A stretch of DNA of 64,000 bases from CAZNPH01 sp964574985. Lineage in GTDB: Bacteria; Bacteroidota; Bacteroidia; Bacteroidales; SM23-62. Shown here in pieces: positions 36,042 to 44,902 of the stretch. Under the pieces are notes generated by a model. It had not been told where the DNA came from. It worked only from the letters and a program-made list of their open reading frames with translations, and ran no database searches. Each line of letters opens with the position of its first letter. The stretch's first letter is position 1. The stretch covers positions 1 through 64,000 of the forward strand of contig CAZNPH010000006.1 in the NCBI GenBank assembly GCA_964574985.1, given 5' to 3'. Both the position numbers and the translations under genes were made by a program.

Positions 36042-37163
36042 TCAATGGCCCTTTTCTGTGGCCATTCCAAAATACAAAGCCGACAACAAAGTAAATACAT
36101 ACGCCTGGATCAGAGCCACCAGAAACTCCAGCAGGGTCATAAACAGGGTAAATGCCAGGGCCAGCGGGGAAACCGCGTAACCCAGGTCAACCTGCATTTG
36201 TCCGAAAATAAAGATCAGACTGAAAAATCCCAGGGTGATGATGTGCCCGGCGGCTATATTGGCAAAAAGACGGACCATCAAGACAAATGGTTTGGTCAGC
36301 ATTCCGACGATTTCAATGACGGGCATCATGGGGATGGGGATTTTCAACCACCAGGGAACACCCTGTGCATTGAAAATATGTCTCCAGTAATTCACATTCC
36401 CGTTCAGGGCGGTCATGAAAAAGGTAAACAGTGCAAGCACCATGGTTACCGTAATGTTTCCGGTCACGTTGGCCCCTCCCGGGAATATGGGTAACAATCC
36501 CATCATATTGTTGATCCAGATAAAAAAGAAAATGCTGAGCAGGAACGGGACGAATTGTTCATATTTTTCTTCGCGGATTGATGTCTTTGCGATTTCATCC
36601 CGGATAAAGATAATGAACGGCTCCATAAGATTCTGAAGGCCCCTGGGAGCTCCTCCTTTCCTTTTTTGATAGGAACGCGCAACGGATATAAACATCCAGC
36701 ACATCAATAAAATGCTGATCAGAATGCCAAATGCATTTTTGGTAAAGGAAATATCCAAAGCCGGCAATTTTTCAGATCCGTCGGGCATGATCTCAATAAT
36801 TTTCCCTTCATGTTCCCCTCCCCGGGCAATTTCGAATCCTTTATGGCACTCATGACCATGATGAAATGCGGAAGAAAGAAAAATATTGAGTCCTTTTTCC
36901 CTGCTGTAGAGAATAACAGGAAGGGGTATGCTCAAATGAAAATCATGATATGAAAAAATATGCCAGCTGTATGCATCCGCAATATGGTCAAAGATAAAAT
37001 CTCCCGGTTGAAATTTTTTACCGGAATCATGATTTCCGCTTTCTTCCGGAGCAACAGACTGGTTCCGCACAGGAGCATTATGTTCCCGGGGAATGCCCGC
37101 AACCAGGAACAACATCAGAAGCACGCCTCCGATGATTGCCAGTAAACGCTTGAACCATTTCAC
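36042..37163 (-). CDS. atpB: F1Fo ATP synthase subunit a
   Basis: A 373-residue stator channel subunit with the essential Arg in the VRLFANIAAGHII helix. The N-terminus carries a signal-like hydrophobic segment and a ~130-residue soluble extension containing several His residues (SSAFHHGHECHKG) before the core helices; an extended N-terminus is usual in Bacteroidota. The gene precedes atpE by 29 bases. Confidence 0.96.
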   Translation of the reverse strand: MKWFKRLLAIIGGVLLMLFLVAGIPREHNAPVRNQSVAPEESGNHDSGKKFQPGDFIFDHIADAYSWHIFSYHDFHLSIPLPVILYSREKGLNIFLSSAFHHGHECHKGFEIARGGEHEGKIIEIMPDGSEKLPALDISFTKNAFGILISILLMCWMFISVARSYQKRKGGAPRGLQNLMEPFIIFIRDEIAKTSIREEKYEQFVPFLLSIFFFIWINNMMGLLPIFPGGANVTGNITVTMVLALFTFFMTALNGNVNYWRHIFNAQGVPWWLKIPIPMMPVIEIVGMLTKPFVLMVRLFANIAAGHIITLGFFSLIFIFGQMQVDLGYAVSPLALAFTLFMTLLEFLVALIQAYVFTLLSALYFGMATEKGH

Positions 37164-37229
37164 TTTCAGCTATATCATCATCACAATAAACAACATAAAA
37201 ATAGCAAAAACAAATTGCTTTAAAAGCAA

Positions 37230-37625
37230 TCAGGATTTCTTTTTGAAGTAGGCCAGAATGGAAATAACTTCAAACAGGGTGTAAGACATGTACAGGATCA
37301 GCAAAGAAACCAAAAAGGACATGATGTGTTCCGGATCGGTCAGCAGCACCGCCACAATGAATATAAGATAGATCAATAGTTTCAGGCCTGTACTTCCCAG
37401 GTACCTGTTCATAAACAGCCTCATGTTGTGTGGCTCGGCCTTCAGCAATACATAATGGGTGACCAGGGTGGCCAGGAAAAACAGAATAAGCAACCAGGGA
37501 AAAGAATGAAAATACAATTCATCAAAAAACACCCCGAAAAAAACCAAACCTGCCATTCCGAAAAACAGAGTAAGCAGGGAAAGACGGATGGTGAATTTCT
37601 TCAAGGTCTCTTTCATGGGGTTCAT
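37230..37625 (-). CDS. Membrane protein of the atp operon (AtpI-like position)
   Basis: A 131-residue protein with four predicted transmembrane helices (about 12-32, 42-60, 78-96, 100-122) and a basic C-terminus. It sits between atpZ and atpB, the place usually taken by AtpI, an assembly factor for the c-ring, but I see no diagnostic motif, so the functional link is inferred from position only. It begins at the base where atpZ ends. Confidence 0.65.
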   Translation of the reverse strand: MNPMKETLKKFTIRLSLLTLFFGMAGLVFFGVFFDELYFHSFPWLLILFFLATLVTHYVLLKAEPHNMRLFMNRYLGSTGLKLLIYLIFIVAVLLTDPEHIMSFLVSLLILYMSYTLFEVISILAYFKKKS

Positions 37626-37873
37626 CAGGTATTCCTGATCAAATCCTTAATGGCATGATAGATGGCAAACAAAACGGATAAAATGGAAAGTACAACGGTA
37701 AAAACGGGAAACTCCCATTTGACAATCTTATCCAGCTGCATTCCCCCGAAAACACCCACCAGAATGATGAGGATCATTTGATAGGCCATGGTTGAGTATT
37801 TGGCGAATTCGCTACGACTCAACTGGTGCTTCTTTTGGTCTTGTTTTTTTTCCTTCATAACCTGAATGTTCAT
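37625..37873 (-). CDS. atpZ: AtpZ/AtpI-family protein
   Basis: An 82-residue protein with a basic N-terminus and two membrane helices (YQMILIILVGVFGGMQLDKIV and VFTVVLSILSVLFAIYHAI), the layout of AtpZ, proposed to help ATP synthase assembly or Mg2+ supply. The second Met (37858) is a plausible alternative start. Either start overlaps the end of the bactofilin gene (by 62 or 47 bases). Confidence 0.8.
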   Translation of the reverse strand: MNIQVMKEKKQDQKKHQLSRSEFAKYSTMAYQMILIILVGVFGGMQLDKIVKWEFPVFTVVLSILSVLFAIYHAIKDLIRNT

Positions 37874-38213
37874 TGCTCATATCACAGTGGCCGGTAAAAA
37901 TTGAGCCCGGTTCGATGGCAAGCCTTTTGGCAATGATATCACCAAAAATTTTCGCTTTGGTTTTTAAGGCAAGAAGCTCGCCTACATTGATTTTGCCTTC
38001 AACGGTCCCTTCAACATCTGAATTTCTGCAGCGGATCTCACCATTCACTTTGCCTGTTTCCCCGATCACGACCTTCCCGCTGGTGGTAATATTTCCGGTC
38101 AGACTCCCGTCTACCCGGATATCTCCGTTTGAATTGACATCCCCCGTAATTTCGGTACCAATCCCGATGATATTGATCCCGTTGTTCTCGTTTTCGTTAT
38201 TTGTCCTGGCCAT
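37812..38213 (-). CDS. Bactofilin (polymer-forming cytoskeletal protein)
   Basis: A 133-residue protein with the bactofilin right-handed beta-helix core: short hydrophobic repeats such as GTEITGDVNSNGDIRVDGSL, GKVVIGETGKVNGEI and AKIFGDIIAKRLAIEPGSIF, flanked by polar tails. Bactofilins self-assemble into filaments involved in cell shape and wall patterning. This gene is the first of the atp operon and overlaps atpZ, a linkage also seen in other Bacteroidota. Confidence 0.93.
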   Translation of the reverse strand: MARTNNENENNGINIIGIGTEITGDVNSNGDIRVDGSLTGNITTSGKVVIGETGKVNGEIRCRNSDVEGTVEGKINVGELLALKTKAKIFGDIIAKRLAIEPGSIFTGHCDMSNEHSGYEGKKTRPKEAPVES

Positions 38214-38265
38214 TTTTCTGAATTTTTATTGACCGCATCCAACCGGCGAACGGACATGAAGCAAT

Positions 38266-38273
38266 CAAAGATA
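38266..38273 (-). promoter_or_regulatory. Putative -7 box for the bactofilin-atp operon
   Basis: Minus-strand TATCTTTG fits TAnnTTTG, lies 52 bases upstream of the bactofilin ATG and just past the 3' end of fabH. No clear -33 element was seen. Confidence 0.45.
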
Positions 38274-38282
38274 AAAAATATA

Positions 38283-39272
38283 TCAATATGCCCATTTCAG
38301 ATATATCGCTCCCCAGGTAAAACCACCTCCGAAAGCAGCCAGTATCAATTGATCGTTCTTTTTCAATTGTTTTTCCCATTCCCAGAGGCAAAGGGGAATG
38401 GTGGCCGCGGTCGTGTTCCCGTACCTTTCGATATTGATCATAACCTTCTCCCTGGGAATTCCCATTCTGCGGGCTGTCGCTTCAATGATTCTCATATTGG
38501 CCTGATGCGGGACAAACCAATCAAGTGCTTCCGGTGTAATGTTGTGTTTTTTCATCATCTCCACCGATACATCGGCCATCCTGGAAACAGCAAACTTAAA
38601 AACGGCCTGCCCCTCCTGATAAACAAAGTGTTCCTTATTTTTGACCGTTTCCACGGAAGGCGGATGCAACGAGCCACCTGCTTTCATATGCAGGTGTTTT
38701 ACACCGGATCCTTCCACATGCAAACTGTGATCAAGCACACCCACTTCTTCCCGGAGTGGCTCCATCAGGATGGCCGAGGCAGCATCTCCAAAAAGCGGAC
38801 AGGTGGTCCGGTCGGTATAATCGGTGATGGCAGACATCATATCCGCGGCCACGATGATCACTTTTTTATAAGCACCGCTTTGAATGAACCGTGAAGCCGT
38901 TTCCAGCGTGAATAAGAATCCCGAACAGGCTGCTGAGATATCATATCCCCAGGCATTTTTCATACCGGTTTTGTCACAAATCAGATTGGATGTGGCGGGA
39001 AAGTGCATATCTGCGGTAACGGTGGCGCAAATCACCAGTTCGATATCATGAGGATGGGTTCCGGTTTTTTCCAGCAAACCCTTCACCGCTCTGGCGCCCA
39101 TATCGGAAGTGGCTTTGCCGGGTTCCCTGAATATCCTCCGCTCTTTGATCCCGATCCTTTGCATGATCCATTCATCGCTGGTATCCACCATTTGGCTCAA
39201 TTCATCATTTGTCAGCCGGGATTCCGGAATCCAGCCATGGATACCCGTGATGGCTGCATTTAATTTGTCCAT
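38283..39272 (-). CDS. fabH: 3-oxoacyl-ACP synthase III
   Basis: A 329-residue condensing enzyme that starts fatty acid synthesis from acyl-CoA and malonyl-ACP. The Cys-His-Asn triad is intact: C116 in SAACSGFLF, His in WFVPHQANMRI and Asn in YGNTTAATI. It is the last gene of the DUF177-rpmF-plsX-fabH unit and overlaps plsX by 13 bases. Confidence 0.97.
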   Translation of the reverse strand: MDKLNAAITGIHGWIPESRLTNDELSQMVDTSDEWIMQRIGIKERRIFREPGKATSDMGARAVKGLLEKTGTHPHDIELVICATVTADMHFPATSNLICDKTGMKNAWGYDISAACSGFLFTLETASRFIQSGAYKKVIIVAADMMSAITDYTDRTTCPLFGDAASAILMEPLREEVGVLDHSLHVEGSGVKHLHMKAGGSLHPPSVETVKNKEHFVYQEGQAVFKFAVSRMADVSVEMMKKHNITPEALDWFVPHQANMRIIEATARRMGIPREKVMINIERYGNTTAATIPLCLWEWEKQLKKNDQLILAAFGGGFTWGAIYLKWAY

Positions 39273-40213
39273 TGTTTTGTGATTTCCTTGATTCTGTCAA
39301 CCAATCCAAGTTCTATTACTTCAACTGCATGGAGGATCATTCTTTTAACAGCATCGGGACTTGACATGCCATGTCCGATCAAAACGGGCTTATTGATCCC
39401 GAGGACCGGCGTCCCCCCGAACCGTTCATAATTGAATTGTTCAAAATAATTATCCCTGATTCCCCGACTGACGGTAATATCATAAATGGATTCGAAGATC
39501 TTCAATAAAATATTCCCCACAAAACCATCACAAACAACAACATCCACTTTTGACCCGCTAAAGAAATCATTTCCTTCAACATTTCCAATAAAATTGAATT
39601 CTTTCGTTCCCTCCATGATTGCGTATGCGGCTTTGGCGACCAGATTGCCTTTTTCCTTCTCTGATCCGATATTCAATAAACCCACCCTGGGCTCCGGGAT
39701 TCCGCAAATGGTATTCGCATATACAGATCCCATGATCCCGTATTGATAGAGTACATCCGGCCGGCTGTCGGGATTCAGGCCTACATCGAGAAACACAACC
39801 GGGAATCGCCTCGTTGAGGGCAGGGTAGCGGCGATACAGGGACGGATTACCCCGGGAATGGAATGGATGATCTGCATTGCACCCACCAGTATTGCACCGG
39901 TATTTCCGGCACTGGCAAAGGCATCAATTTCACCGTTTCTCAGCATAACCATACCCCTGACAATGCCCGATTTCTTTTTCTGCATGAAGGCAGTGGCAGG
40001 ATTTTCCCCCATTTCTATATGCTCACTGACATGAATTGCTCCGAAACGCTCATTTTCCGTGTCCCGGGATTTGAAATGATCCTCAATGATTTTCCGGTCT
40101 CCGATCAGTACGATCTGAACATTTTCAGAAATCTCAGAAAGCGACAGGGATGCACCCTGCAAGATGGCTTCAGGAGCATGATCACCCCCCATAATGTCTA
40201 AACCTATCCGCAT
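39260..40213 (-). CDS. plsX: Phosphate acyltransferase PlsX
   Basis: A 317-residue enzyme that makes acyl-phosphate from acyl-ACP for phospholipid synthesis. The N-terminus (RIGLDIMGGDHAPEAILQGA), the SAGNTGAIL segment and NIGSEKEKGN are diagnostic. It sits between rpmF and fabH, the classic bacterial order. Confidence 0.97.
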   Translation of the reverse strand: MRIGLDIMGGDHAPEAILQGASLSLSEISENVQIVLIGDRKIIEDHFKSRDTENERFGAIHVSEHIEMGENPATAFMQKKKSGIVRGMVMLRNGEIDAFASAGNTGAILVGAMQIIHSIPGVIRPCIAATLPSTRRFPVVFLDVGLNPDSRPDVLYQYGIMGSVYANTICGIPEPRVGLLNIGSEKEKGNLVAKAAYAIMEGTKEFNFIGNVEGNDFFSGSKVDVVVCDGFVGNILLKIFESIYDITVSRGIRDNYFEQFNYERFGGTPVLGINKPVLIGHGMSSPDAVKRMILHAVEVIELGLVDRIKEITKQWTN

Positions 40214-40239
40214 ATTCCCCGGATCATATTATGAGGGTA

Positions 40240-40431
40240 TTATACTTTCACTTCTCCCTCAACCACCAGCTTGCCTTTGTAGTAAAGATTTCCATCAAGG
40301 TAATAGGCCCTGTGGTACTTATGGACCGTACCTGTTACCGGATCGGTGGCCAGGGTGGGGGGAGTTGATTTGATGTGGGTCCTCCGCTTATGCTTTCGCT
40401 GTTTTGAAGTTTTTCTTTTTGGATGTGCCAT
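40240..40431 (-). CDS. rpmF: 50S ribosomal protein L32
   Basis: A 63-residue L32, starting MAHPKRKTSKQRKHKRRTH. The zinc-binding cysteines found in some L32 proteins are absent, so it is the zinc-free type. It follows the DUF177 gene by 4 bases. Confidence 0.97.
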   Translation of the reverse strand: MAHPKRKTSKQRKHKRRTHIKSTPPTLATDPVTGTVHKYHRAYYLDGNLYYKGKLVVEGEVKV

Positions 40432-40435
40432 TTTC

Positions 40436-40978
40436 TTATTGATTTTTTTTCAGATATTCTTTCAAATCGTCCCAACCCGGATCAGGTATGGATTCTCCGG
40501 ATTGATCATCTCTGGTATGTCTGGAAAGCCGTTCCGTCATGTCTTTGTCGCATCCACTGTTTCCATTGACATCTTTGGGATGTATCTTTTTATAAGGCAA
40601 AGAAAGATGTATGAACTCATAAATAAACCGGGATACATCAATTTCGGTTTCATCATACGGAATAATAAGGGAATTGTCCGTTTCTTCCCGCCTTACCGGT
40701 CCGAATTTAAAAAAAAGAGAACCGTTGTATTCGAGAGGAAGATAAAAATACCCCAGGCACCGGTCACAAACAACCCTGACCAGACCCCGGATATCGAAGT
40801 CAAGTGTCAACAGCCGGGTTTCCTTATGCAAAACGATCCCGGCCTTCAGCGATCCTTCTGTGATTTCGGTTGCCCCGAATCGCTCAAAGAACTCATCATC
40901 AATCTCAAAATCAAATTGATGTGTTCCTTCCCTCAATCCTTTGAAGGGGATAATATAATTCCTTAACCTTCCCACCAC
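40436..40978 (-). CDS. DUF177 (YceD-like) protein
   Basis: A 180-residue protein of the YceD/DUF177 family, encoded upstream of rpmF in many bacteria and linked to 23S rRNA processing. The C-x2-C motif (VCDRCLGYFYLPL) and the YDETEIDVSRFIYEFIHLSLP region with KIHPKD are typical. It opens the DUF177-rpmF-plsX-fabH transcription unit. Confidence 0.88.
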   Translation of the reverse strand: MVGRLRNYIIPFKGLREGTHQFDFEIDDEFFERFGATEITEGSLKAGIVLHKETRLLTLDFDIRGLVRVVCDRCLGYFYLPLEYNGSLFFKFGPVRREETDNSLIIPYDETEIDVSRFIYEFIHLSLPYKKIHPKDVNGNSGCDKDMTERLSRHTRDDQSGESIPDPGWDDLKEYLKKNQ

Positions 40979-40995
40979 ATCAAAATTTAATCGTG

Positions 40996-41025
40996 CAAAA
41001 GTAAAAATTATTATGGAGATACAAA
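40996..41025 (-). promoter_or_regulatory. Putative promoter for DUF177-rpmF-plsX-fabH
   Basis: Minus-strand TACTTTTG (40996-41003) matches TAnnTTTG, with TTTG (41022-41025) 18 bases further upstream as the -33 box. The -7 box is 18 bases before the DUF177 start codon. Confidence 0.55.
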
Positions 41026-41038
41026 AGAAAAAAGCAAA

Positions 41039-41422
41039 TCAGCCCCCCGCTTCTTCTTTTACGGCATCGATCAGGGAATCAATGAAATAATGATCTTTGG
41101 CAATGTATTTCCTTGCCCCGTTTTTCATAAATTCAGGAATAAGCCGCTCATCCTGTTGACTGGAAAGAACAATGACGGGAAGTTCTTTGTCCATGGCATG
41201 AATCTTCTTCAAGGTTTCCATTCCGCTCATCTTTCCTTTATACTCATCATTAAAAATGTGATCCAGTACGATCAGGTCTGGTTTGAGATGCATGTTTTCC
41301 AGGCATTCTTCCCCGGATAAAAAAGTCTCCACCTGTATGCCCTCTCTGCTTTTAAAGGTATATTCAAGAAGATTCAGGATCATTTTGTCATCATCAACGA
41401 AAAATACCAGTTTGTTTTTCAC
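41039..41422 (-). CDS. Single-domain response regulator
   Basis: A 127-residue CheY-like receiver with no output domain. The acidic pocket (FFVDDDKM), the phospho-acceptor Asp in LIVLDHIF, the Ser of VIVLSSQQ and the Lys of YIAKDH are all present, so it is probably phosphorylated. No histidine kinase gene is adjacent; the partner is unknown. It may act by protein-protein contact. Confidence 0.88.
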   Translation of the reverse strand: MKNKLVFFVDDDKMILNLLEYTFKSREGIQVETFLSGEECLENMHLKPDLIVLDHIFNDEYKGKMSGMETLKKIHAMDKELPVIVLSSQQDERLIPEFMKNGARKYIAKDHYFIDSLIDAVKEEAGG

Positions 41423-41770
41423 TTGAATGTATTTACGTTAATTTTAATATTCAGCATGTTATAATGTCAGCTCCAATTCTTTGTTCTTTTGCTACCGGCC
41501 ACCCGCATGCTGTCCGAATTCCTGGCCATTATTGTACAAGATAACCAAATTTGAAGAAATATCACAACTTTTTTGTTTTACCGGTGCATGCCCGAATCCG
41601 GCAAAACTTGTTCAATATCCAAAGACCTTTGACCTTTTTTAACACATTCCTGATCAGGAAAACATCCTGAAAATGATCTTTTTTATAAATTTGAACGGAT
41701 TTGAACAGACCATAATCCGTAACATATTTTGTCCCGGGTCGTCTAACCCATAAATCAACAACGGCACATC
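41423..41770. other. 348-base intergenic region
   Basis: No gene is evident between the response regulator and the broken ABC ATPase. It contains a perfect short palindrome CCTGATCAGG (about 41650) and a -7-like box near its right end, but no RNA gene or repeat I can identify. Confidence 0.5.
41686..41693 (+). promoter_or_regulatory. -7-like box upstream of the broken ABC ATPase
   Basis: TAAATTTG fits TAnnTTTG and lies about 78 bases before the ATG of the ABC relic. No -33 box is visible. Confidence 0.3.
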
Positions 41771-42431
41771 ATGATTAAAACAAAAGATCTGGTTAAGGTT
41801 TTCCGCACCGATGAAGTGGAAACAACCGCACTGAACAAAGTGAACCTCGAGGTTACCTCCGGGGAATTCGTAACTGTAATGGGGCCTTCCGGGTGCGGCA
41901 AATCCACCTTGCTGAATATTCCCGGACTGCTAGACAATCCGGCCAGCGGAGAGTTGATGTTCGGTGGAGAGGAAGTATCCAGGTACAGGGGAAGGCAACA
42001 TAGGATTTGTTTTTCAGAGTTTCAATCTGATCGATGAACTGACCGTTTTTGGGAATGTTGAATTGCCCCTGCTGTATATGAACGTTTCGGTATCTGAAAG
42101 AAAAGAGAAAGTCAATAAGGTCCTTGAAAGAATGAAGATCGCCCATCGCCGCAAGCATTTTCCTCAGCAGCTTTCCGGAGGCCAGCAGCAAAGGGTTGCC
42201 ATCGCAAGGACCGTGGTCATCAAACCCAAACTGATTCTTGCCGATGAGCCGACGGGTAATCTGGATTCCGCCAATGGTGATGAAGTCATGAACCTGCTCA
42301 CCGAACTGAACAATGACGGGACCACCATCGTCATGGTAACACACTCCCCGTTTGATGCCGAAAAAGCCCACAGGATCGTCCAGCTGTTTGACGGACACAT
42401 CGTTACAGAGAACATCAAGAAAATCCTTTAA
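41771..42431 (+). pseudogene. Broken ABC-transporter ATPase (LolD/MacB type)
   Basis: The first frame (41771 on) encodes a normal start with Walker A (MGPSGCGKSTLL) and runs to EEVSRYRG, then loses frame. From about 41990 a second frame continues with GNIGFVFQSFNLIDELTVF (Q-loop), the signature LSGGQQQRVAIAR, Walker B (LILADEPTGNLDS) and the H-loop (VTHS). The residues expected between EVSRY and the next conserved block are short by roughly 8, so this is a small deletion with frameshift, not a single-base slip. A Pro also replaces the usual Leu in NIPGLLDNP. No FtsX-type permease follows. It is almost certainly non-functional. Confidence 0.82.
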
Positions 42432-42554
42432 CAGGAAAATCTGTTTATTTTACAAATTATATTTTTTCATCCGTATCATTCCCCTCTTCAGGAACTCAAA
42501 AAAATATATATTACCGGCCAAACAGAAATCATTCCATATCCATATGACAAGACA

Positions 42555-43754
42555 ATGAAGTATGACATCGTCATCATCGGCGCGGGCATTGTAGGATTGG
42601 CCACCGCCTTAAAGATCAAGGAGAAAAAGGAAAAACTGGATGTACTCCTTCTGGAAAAGGAGGATGACATCGCCCTTCACCAGACCGGCAACAACAGTGG
42701 AGTGATTCATTCCGGGATTTATTATGAGCCGGACGGACTCAAAGCCAGGAACTGCCTGAAAGGATACAGAATGCTGATTGATTTCTGCCGCCGCCATTCG
42801 ATCCCGTACCAGATACGCGGGAAGCTGGTGGTTGCAACCAAACCCGAAGAACTTTCCCGCTTGCAGGACCTGTATGAAAACGGACTCCGGAACGGCCTGA
42901 CCAAAATAAGAAAACTTACCCGTGAAGAGATCAGGGAATTTGAACCCCATTGCTCAGGACTGGAAGCTTTGCATGTTCCTTACACGGGAATTGTCGATTT
43001 CAGTGAGGTTTCCCTGAAAATTGCCAGTCTGTTCACAAAACGCTATCAGGGGAAGATCATGACCGGAAGAAAAGTTACCGGCTTGTGCACAGATAATGAA
43101 TATATCCGTGTTAATGCGGGAGATGATGAACTACGGGCTTCCCTGGTGGTGAATACAGCCGGACTCTTCTCTGATGAAATCGCAGCCATGGCGGTAAATA
43201 AACTGAATGTCCGGATCATCCCTTTCCGGGGAGAATACTACCGGATTTCAGGCGAGCGGGAGTCTCTTGTCAATCATTTGATCTACCCGGTCCCCGATCC
43301 CGGTTTTCCCTTTCTCGGGGTTCATTTCACCCGCCTGATCGGGGGAGGGATCGAAGCCGGCCCGAATGCTGTTTTCGCTTTCCGTAAAGAAGGCTACAAA
43401 AAAACGGATTTTTCACTCCGGGATACGTGCCGGTCTTTTTCCTGGCCGGGTTTTATCAAAGTCATGTGGAAATACTGGAAGACCGGGTTGAATGAATACC
43501 ACCGGTCTTTTTCCAAAGCTGCATTTACCCGGTCACTTCAAAGGCTTGTTCCGGAGATCACCAAATCTGATCTTCTGCCGGGAGGGACGGGCGTAAGGGC
43601 CCAGGCATGTTCCCGTTCGGGAAAACTGATCGATGATTTTATGATCATTGAAGAAAAACGTTCGGTTCATGTATTGAATGCCCCTTCTCCTGCAGCCACA
43701 GCATCATTATCCATTGGTGAGACCATCGCGGAAAAGGTTGTTGCCAGACTGTAA
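42555..43754 (+). CDS. lhgO: L-2-hydroxyglutarate oxidase
   Basis: A 399-residue FAD-dependent oxidoreductase of the DAO family. The dinucleotide-binding motif (DIVIIGAGIVGLATALKI), the NNSGVIHSGIYYEPDGLKA segment and the C-terminal GTGVRAQ motif match LhgO (YgaF), which oxidises L-2-hydroxyglutarate to 2-oxoglutarate and passes electrons to the membrane quinone pool. It is followed after 32 bases by the DUF362 gene. Confidence 0.9.
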   Translation: MKYDIVIIGAGIVGLATALKIKEKKEKLDVLLLEKEDDIALHQTGNNSGVIHSGIYYEPDGLKARNCLKGYRMLIDFCRRHSIPYQIRGKLVVATKPEELSRLQDLYENGLRNGLTKIRKLTREEIREFEPHCSGLEALHVPYTGIVDFSEVSLKIASLFTKRYQGKIMTGRKVTGLCTDNEYIRVNAGDDELRASLVVNTAGLFSDEIAAMAVNKLNVRIIPFRGEYYRISGERESLVNHLIYPVPDPGFPFLGVHFTRLIGGGIEAGPNAVFAFRKEGYKKTDFSLRDTCRSFSWPGFIKVMWKYWKTGLNEYHRSFSKAAFTRSLQRLVPEITKSDLLPGGTGVRAQACSRSGKLIDDFMIIEEKRSVHVLNAPSPAATASLSIGETIAEKVVARL

Positions 43755-43786
43755 ATCTTTTTATAACTTACTTCGGTAATGCACCC

Positions 43787-44716
43787 ATGATAAAGATGAA
43801 AAAAAATATCAGTCGTCGAAAGTTCCTTGCCGATGCAGCCATCCTGGGCACAGTCTCATTCATGCCGCCACCGGGGATCAAACAATTCCCCGCGCAGGAA
43901 AACAACCCCAATGACCCCGATATGGTGGTTGTCAAGGGGCCGGCATATTATGCAAATACACTGAATGCCATAGAAAGACTCGGAGGCATGAAAAAATTCG
44001 TTTCCGGGAATGCACAAGTTGCTTTGCTGATCAACTCCCCCTGGAACAAACCCGGAACATATACCCATCCCGACATTGTACTGGCTGTGGTAAGTATGTG
44101 CTATGAAGCGGGTGCAAAAGAAATTTTTCTGATCAAAAACGCCGGTTCTTCCTATTTCAACCGGAGCAAACTTGCCGGTAAATTCACCGAAGAGATCCGC
44201 AGCTTACAATATGACGGCGAACAGACACGGGTAAATATACCAAGGGGGAAGCAACTCCGGGAAGCTGAGATCAGCAAAAAACTCCTTGAGAATGATGTAC
44301 TGATCAATCTTCCCATATCCAAACACCATGCAGGCACCAATTTTACAGGCAACCTGAAGAACATGATGGGCGCATCCCCTTACTCCACCAACCGTTATTT
44401 TCACAATGGAGGGGAAACTCCGGAAGACCCGTGGTTTTTGGCACAATGCATCGCAGATCTCAATCTGGTTAAGAAACCGGATCTTTGTATTTCCGATCTT
44501 ACCGAACTGGTTACAACTAATGGACCCGCCGGACCCGGGGAATTGATCAGGCCGCAGAAAATCGTTGCCGGAACCGATCCGGTAGCCGTGGACGCCATGG
44601 CATCTTCCATTATGGGCCATAAAAAGGGAGAGATCCTGATGATCCGCCAGGCCTATCTGCAGGGTGCTGGTAAAATGAACCTGAACGAACTGAACATTGA
44701 AGAGATTGTTTTCTGA
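43787..44716 (+). CDS. DUF362 protein with Tat signal
   Basis: A 309-residue protein. The N-terminus carries a twin-arginine-type signal (SRRKFLADAAILG), so export by Tat is likely. The rest matches the DUF362 domain (VALLINSPWNKPGTYTHPD, LPISKHHAGTNFTGNLKNMMG, GTDPVAVDAMA). No ferredoxin-type cysteine motifs are present, unlike many DUF362 proteins. Function unknown; members are often linked to redox enzymes. It is probably co-transcribed with lhgO. Confidence 0.8.
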   Translation: MIKMKKNISRRKFLADAAILGTVSFMPPPGIKQFPAQENNPNDPDMVVVKGPAYYANTLNAIERLGGMKKFVSGNAQVALLINSPWNKPGTYTHPDIVLAVVSMCYEAGAKEIFLIKNAGSSYFNRSKLAGKFTEEIRSLQYDGEQTRVNIPRGKQLREAEISKKLLENDVLINLPISKHHAGTNFTGNLKNMMGASPYSTNRYFHNGGETPEDPWFLAQCIADLNLVKKPDLCISDLTELVTTNGPAGPGELIRPQKIVAGTDPVAVDAMASSIMGHKKGEILMIRQAYLQGAGKMNLNELNIEEIVF

Positions 44717-44740
44717 TACATCCCGGGGAACATCCGGGTA

Positions 44741-44818
44741 TGGTGGGCAATACCGGATTCGAACCAGTGACTTCTACCCTGTCAAGGTAGCGCTCTAAAC
44801 CAACTGAGCTAATTGCCC
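44741..44818 (-). tRNA. tRNA-Val (anticodon GAC)
   Basis: The minus strand reads GGGCAATTAGCTCAGTTGG, an anticodon arm CTACCTTGACAGGGTAG with anticodon GAC (reads GTC valine codons), a T arm containing GGTTCGAATCC and an acceptor ending in encoded ACCA. Seven acceptor pairs are intact. A -7-like box lies upstream at 44864-44871. Confidence 0.96.
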
Positions 44819-44863
44819 GTTTTGAACCACCGGGTTGGGAATACCGGCAGCCTTACGGTCCTG

Positions 44864-44871
44864 CAAAAATA
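44864..44871 (-). promoter_or_regulatory. Putative -7 box for tRNA-Val
   Basis: Minus-strand TATTTTTG fits TAnnTTTG, about 46 bases upstream of the tRNA. TTG at 44894-44896 is 22 bases upstream as a possible -33 element. Confidence 0.45.
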
Positions 44872-44902
44872 GTAAAATTCAGAAAAATATCCACAATCAA
44901 AT

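Noticed and set aside
44722..44738. Inverted repeat CCCGG...CCGGG between the DUF362 gene and tRNA-Val
   Set aside because: Short stem and no T-run on either strand, so not enough to call a terminator.
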